The notes beneath the pieces are model-generated. The model worked only from the letters and a program-made list of their open reading frames with translations, was not told where the DNA came from and made no database searches. From an uncultured Erythrobacter sp. (GTDB lineage Bacteria > Pseudomonadota > Alphaproteobacteria > Sphingomonadales > Sphingomonadaceae): 64,000 bases of DNA. The translations under genes were made by a program, and so were the position numbers. The stretch lies in contig CANLPY010000001.1 in assembly GCA_947493165.1 (NCBI GenBank), positions 992,001 through 1,056,000 on the forward strand, read 5' to 3'. This document shows positions 60,625 through 64,000 of the stretch, one piece after another. Position 1 is the first letter of the stretch. The number at the start of each line of letters is the position of its first letter.

Positions 60625-62148
60625 TTGCGCCAATTGCAGGGCATGGATTCCTCGTTCGTAGCGTTGGAATCGCCAAATTCGCCGATGCATATCGGCAGCG
60701 TGCTGATCTACAATCCGGAGACCGCTCCGGGTGGGTTCGTTCGGTTTAAAGACATTCTCAGTTTTATTGAGGGCCGAATGCAGCTCTCTAAAACGATGAG
60801 ACAGCGGCTTGTACGGGTCCCGTTTGACCTCGATTATCCCTATTGGATTGAGGATCCCGATTTCGATCTCGAATACCATGTGCGGCACGTGGCGCTGCCC
60901 AAGCCGGGCGATTGGCGCCAACTGTGCATTCAGGCCGCGCGCATCCACGCCCGCCCACTCGACCTAAATCGCCCGCCATGGGAATTCACCGTAATTGAAG
61001 GCTTGGACAATGTCCGCGACTATCCGCCCGGATGCTTCGCTTTCGTCACCAAGGTCCACCATGCCGCGATTGACGGGATGAGCGGAATTGACCTGATGGA
61101 AGCGCTCCACACGGTCACACCCAGCACAGCACCGCCGAACAAGCCCGATGATTGGAAACCAGAGAAAGTGCCGGGAGCGGTTGAACTGCTCGGCAAGTCA
61201 TACATCAACGCACTGATGAACCCGCTGAAGCAAGCACAGGTCGCAGCCCAAGCCCTTCCCGGTGTCGCCAATGCGATCAAGGGGCTTGTCACGCGCGACT
61301 TTAAGCTCAGCACGGATATGGTGCCGCCGCGCACCCGCTTTAACCGATCAATCTCACCTCACCGCGTTATCGAAGGACGCAGCTTTCCCTTAGCCGAGGT
61401 CAAAGGCATTCGCGCGCTGCTTCCCGAAGCGAAGGTGAACGACGTTGCCATTGCGATTATCGGCGGCGCTTTGCACAAATACCTCACCGCCAAAGATGAT
61501 CTGCCGAAAGCAACGATGACGGCAATGGCGCCCATCTCCGTCCGAGCTAAGGACGAAAAAGGCGATATGGGCAACCAAGTCGCGGCGATGGTCGCGCCGC
61601 TTGGCACGCACATTGCCGATCCCAAAGAACGGCTCGAATACGTCTTTAACCAGACAAGCAATTCCAAAGCGATGACCAACGCGCTGGGCGCGCGCACCAT
61701 GACAGAAGTCAGCAAGGTCAACCCGCTGCTCTACATGGCACTGGGCGCACAATTGTTCAGCCGGGTCAGCATTGCGCACAAGCTGGCCATGCCATTCAAC
61801 ACGGTGGTGACCAATGTTCCCGGGCCGCCCGTTCACATCTATTCTTCAGGCGCGCGGATGGAGAGCATGGCACTCTCGCTCATCTGCCTGACGGACGGAC
61901 TGGGTCTGGCGCATGTGGTGCAGAGCTATGTCGATGAAGCCTACATCAGCTTCACCGCTTGCCGCGACATCATGCCGGATCCAGAATTCTATTCGCAATG
62001 TTTGCAAGACAGCTTTGATGAGCTGCTGGCAGCCGCGGTAGCAGCACAAAAAGCTGCACCAAAGAAGAAGCCTGCCAAACGAGCAGCGGCGAAAAAGACA
62101 CCAAAAGCAAAAGCAAAACCTACAAAACGGGTCGGGGTAAAATCATAA
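60625..62148 (+). CDS. WS/DGAT-type wax ester synthase/diacylglycerol acyltransferase
   Basis: A 507-residue protein with a TTG start after AGGAGAG. The opening 'MRQLQGMDSSFVALES' fits the family. The active-site motif HHAAIDG (145-151; H-H-x-x-x-D-G) is intact, and 'FNTVVTNVPGPPVHIYSSG' (the P-L-W/N-V-P-G-P block) follows. A Lys/Ala-rich tail (from ~residue 465) extends past the catalytic domain. It acylates diacylglycerol or fatty alcohols to storage lipid. It overlaps the next hydrolase gene. Confidence 0.93.
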   Translation: MRQLQGMDSSFVALESPNSPMHIGSVLIYNPETAPGGFVRFKDILSFIEGRMQLSKTMRQRLVRVPFDLDYPYWIEDPDFDLEYHVRHVALPKPGDWRQLCIQAARIHARPLDLNRPPWEFTVIEGLDNVRDYPPGCFAFVTKVHHAAIDGMSGIDLMEALHTVTPSTAPPNKPDDWKPEKVPGAVELLGKSYINALMNPLKQAQVAAQALPGVANAIKGLVTRDFKLSTDMVPPRTRFNRSISPHRVIEGRSFPLAEVKGIRALLPEAKVNDVAIAIIGGALHKYLTAKDDLPKATMTAMAPISVRAKDEKGDMGNQVAAMVAPLGTHIADPKERLEYVFNQTSNSKAMTNALGARTMTEVSKVNPLLYMALGAQLFSRVSIAHKLAMPFNTVVTNVPGPPVHIYSSGARMESMALSLICLTDGLGLAHVVQSYVDEAYISFTACRDIMPDPEFYSQCLQDSFDELLAAAVAAQKAAPKKKPAKRAAAKKTPKAKAKPTKRVGVKS

Positions 62149-62954
62149 TGGCGAGTATCGCATCAAATTCGGTAGTGGACGCCGAACGCTTCATCGAGGA
62201 AACAAAGGCCAAGCCGCCGCACCGTTTCTGGACACTAACCGAAGGCCGCGCCTTTTTTGAGCTGGGCGCATTTTACGCCTCCCGCCTGATGCTGTCGCAA
62301 TTGCCCAAGGGAGACGGCCACGCCGTTATGGTCATGCCAGGTTTCATGGCGACCAACAATTCAACAGCGCCGATGCGCGGTCTGCTCAAGGATTTGGGCT
62401 ATAACGCACACGGCTGGGATGCAGGCCGCAACCTGCGCGTGAATGAAGAACTGCTGCAAGTGATCGAAGCGCAATTGCTTGAGCTTTATGAAACAAGCGG
62501 ACGCAAAGTATCACTGGTAGGTTGGAGCCTTGGCGGTGTGCTTGCGCGCGAACTGGCGAAGCTGCACCCGGATATGGTGCGCTTGGTCATCAGCCTGGGC
62601 AGTCCGATTTCTGACGATCGCAATCACACCAGCGCGGCTCGCCTGTTTAAATTCTTCAACGGCAATGAACCAGAGCAGCTGCGTGATGGCCAGTTCCAGG
62701 GGCTGGACGTCGCCCCGCCCGTCCCAACAACATCGGTTTTGACCAAGACAGATGGCGTGGTCCATTGGCGCGGCAGCGTGCAGAAAAAAGGTCCATACCC
62801 GACTGAGAACATTGAAGTTTATGCCAGCCATATTGGCCTTGGCGTCAACCCCAGCGTCATGATCGCAATTGCGGACCGTCTCGCACAGACAGAGGGCGCG
62901 TGGAAACCATTCAAGCCTAGTCCGCTGCGCCGCTGGATGTTCCCCAAAGTCTAG
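62148..62954 (+). CDS. Alpha/beta hydrolase linked to the acyltransferase
   Basis: A 268-residue protein. 'VMVMPGFMATNNSTAPMRGLL' is the oxyanion region, and Ser127 in VGWSLGGVLAREL is the nucleophile. 'YASHIGLGVNPSVM' holds the likely catalytic His. The fold resembles PGAP1/lipase-type enzymes. Its ATG shares a base with the acyltransferase stop (TAATG), so it may act in the same lipid pathway (turnover or acyl supply). Substrate unknown. Confidence 0.85.
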   Translation: MASIASNSVVDAERFIEETKAKPPHRFWTLTEGRAFFELGAFYASRLMLSQLPKGDGHAVMVMPGFMATNNSTAPMRGLLKDLGYNAHGWDAGRNLRVNEELLQVIEAQLLELYETSGRKVSLVGWSLGGVLARELAKLHPDMVRLVISLGSPISDDRNHTSAARLFKFFNGNEPEQLRDGQFQGLDVAPPVPTTSVLTKTDGVVHWRGSVQKKGPYPTENIEVYASHIGLGVNPSVMIAIADRLAQTEGAWKPFKPSPLRRWMFPKV

Positions 62955-64000
62955 AACAACTTTCTTATATCGAACCCGACAAATCTGCCCGTCGGATCGA
63001 TCAGGAACGGCTGAAAATTGATCGGCGTGTCGCCATTCGCGTCCGTCACCTGTCGGCGCGCGTCGAAGATGTTGTCTGCTCGCAGGAATATGCGGACATC
63101 CTTCAAAATGCCTTTCTGTTCGCCAAACAGCTGATCGAGGTTTGCGAAAACGCGCACGTCAAAAGTCACCAGATCATCGAAGAATAGATCCGCGCTGCCC
63201 GGCAATCCCGTGCCATCAATTCGCGAGCTGCCAGTGTAGCGGCCCGACAATCGCAGACCTTTGCCACCACGAAAAAAGCCCGCTTCCAGACGGGTAGAAT
63301 GGCGCGGCAGCCCAAACGCTCCGGTCGCATCGCCATCAAGAAGATCGAGCGGCTGCAATCCCGGTGCGATCAAGACTTCGTTCTCTAGCTCAATCGTATG
63401 GCTCAGGTTGACGAAATAGCGCCCACGCCCATCGCGTCCAAACCCGCTAGCAAGCGGGTTACCTCCTCTACGCGCTCCAGGAGGACCGCCAGCACCGGGA
63501 GCAGCACCGGCACCTGGAGGAGCACCACCGCTGCCGCGGCGCATCAACGCAGGATCCATGCTGCAGAAACGCGTTCTGAACTGCGCCAGCCGTTCTGGCG
63601 GCACTTCGCCATTCTCGTCGCGGACACGGCTCAAAATGCGTTCAAACCGCTGCGGGTCAAAGTTGGGGATTACGGCGGACACATCCTCGCCATTCTCAAC
63701 CGCGCTTATCAGCTGCGTGAGTACGTCCAGACCATCATCAGCGCATATCCGCTCACGGAATTGCCGAAACTGCGCGCGCTGTTCTTCGGTTGGGGGCCCA
63801 CCTCGTCCTTCGCCGGCTGGCGCTCCGCCAGCTCCCACTCCGGGCGGTGGACCGCGCCTACCCTGCCCGCGCGCCTCGCCGCCGCCGGGACGTGCGCCGG
63901 GCCTACCGCTTGGACGTGCACCACCCCAGCTGCCGCGCGTTGAGAACCGGAATTGCAAACGCTCGCTGCGCGTTTCGGAAAACGTGACTGGACGGCGATC
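62951..64000 (-). CDS. TonB-dependent receptor, C-terminal part with Gly/Pro/Arg-rich insert
   Basis: The frame is open past the right edge, so the N-terminal plug domain and most of the barrel are outside. The visible ~350 residues end in beta-strands 'GFFRGGKGLRLSGRYTGSSR' and 'FVGFDIRKLF' with the C-terminal Phe needed for BAM insertion. Between them, a ~160-residue insert is dominated by Gly, Pro and Arg. It carries two related short motifs with single cysteines (FRERICADDGL and FRTRFCSMDPA). It is probably an outer-membrane loop. The start and ligand cannot be seen. Confidence 0.8.
   Translation of the reverse strand, partial: DRRPVTFSETRSERLQFRFSTRGSWGGARPSGRPGARPGGGEARGQGRRGPPPGVGAGGAPAGEGRGGPPTEEQRAQFRQFRERICADDGLDVLTQLISAVENGEDVSAVIPNFDPQRFERILSRVRDENGEVPPERLAQFRTRFCSMDPALMRRGSGGAPPGAGAAPGAGGPPGARRGGNPLASGFGRDGRGRYFVNLSHTIELENEVLIAPGLQPLDLLDGDATGAFGLPRHSTRLEAGFFRGGKGLRLSGRYTGSSRIDGTGLPGSADLFFDDLVTFDVRVFANLDQLFGEQKGILKDVRIFLRADNIFDARRQVTDANGDTPINFQPFLIDPTGRFVGFDIRKLF

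Overview
The window reads as a moderately GC-rich alphaproteobacterial chromosome, most likely Sphingomonadales and probably Erythrobacteraceae. Supporting signs are the aa3 oxidase operon joined to thrC/folB/moa genes, the hisG-hisD-nusB-thiL-hppA series, the cobS/DnaJ/bolA neighbourhood, an FnrL-type regulator, and the general protein style (TonB receptor, WS/DGAT acyltransferase, carotenoid oxygenase). This placement is inferred from gene content, not from a database search. I see no rRNA, tRNA, CRISPR array, insertion sequence or prophage. No gap without a gene exceeds 300 bases; the largest is 1020-1315, where I see nothing convincing.

Layout. 1-3094: end of a YgfZ/GcvT-like protein, a TetR regulator, a GNAT acetyltransferase and rplU-rpmA with promoter and terminator. 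3095-4812: a lipoprotein gene coupled to an FnrL oxygen sensor, then a convergent membrane-protein gene with a perfect FNR box in its promoter. 4835-16284 (minus strand): one long tightly packed series ctaC-ctaD-[28 aa ORF]-ctaB-[44 aa ORF]-ctaG-ctaE-DUF983-SURF1-thrC-methyltransferase-folB-SDR remnant-moaA-moaD-moaE. It joins terminal oxidase biogenesis to threonine, folate and molybdopterin synthesis. 16440-21549 (plus): an upstream ORF, pyrE, pdxJ, two small membrane proteins, acpS, lepB, a DUF3089 hydrolase and ruvX.

21546-23594 (minus) is the most novel region. It encodes a 52-residue peptide with a strong ribosome site, then a 327-residue helical/beta/HEAT-like protein and a 301-residue cupin-like protein whose candidate metal-binding histidines are intact. 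I propose a peptide-modification (RiPP-like) cassette; this is inference. 23720-31379: two hot-dog thioesterases, a class A penicillin-binding protein, cobS, an MpaB-type oxygenase, a DUF998-like membrane protein, a DnaJ protein, bolA and an AraC regulator. 31420-35270: an SDR, a membrane protein with a TetR regulator, an epoxide-hydrolase-like enzyme and a DUF2332 protein. 35382-43983: hisG-hisD-nusB, a secreted Sel1-repeat protein, thiL, a K+-independent type H+-pyrophosphatase and a secreted S9 peptidase.

44155-47269 is a second unusual cassette: two CelD/FemX-like GNAT acyltransferases flanking a JmjC-like oxygenase, all start/stop coupled. 47313-51157: thioesterase II, a truncated Usp, a carotenoid oxygenase and Fe-superoxide dismutase. 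51272-51415 is a complete miniature transcription unit on the minus strand (promoter, perfect Shine-Dalgarno, 11-codon ORF, terminator). 51419-64000: a CHASE2-EAL protein, an AbgT transporter, uvrC, an animal-type haem peroxidase, a YhiN-type flavoprotein, a WS/DGAT acyltransferase with an alpha/beta hydrolase, and the 3' part of a TonB receptor with a Gly/Pro/Arg-rich loop.
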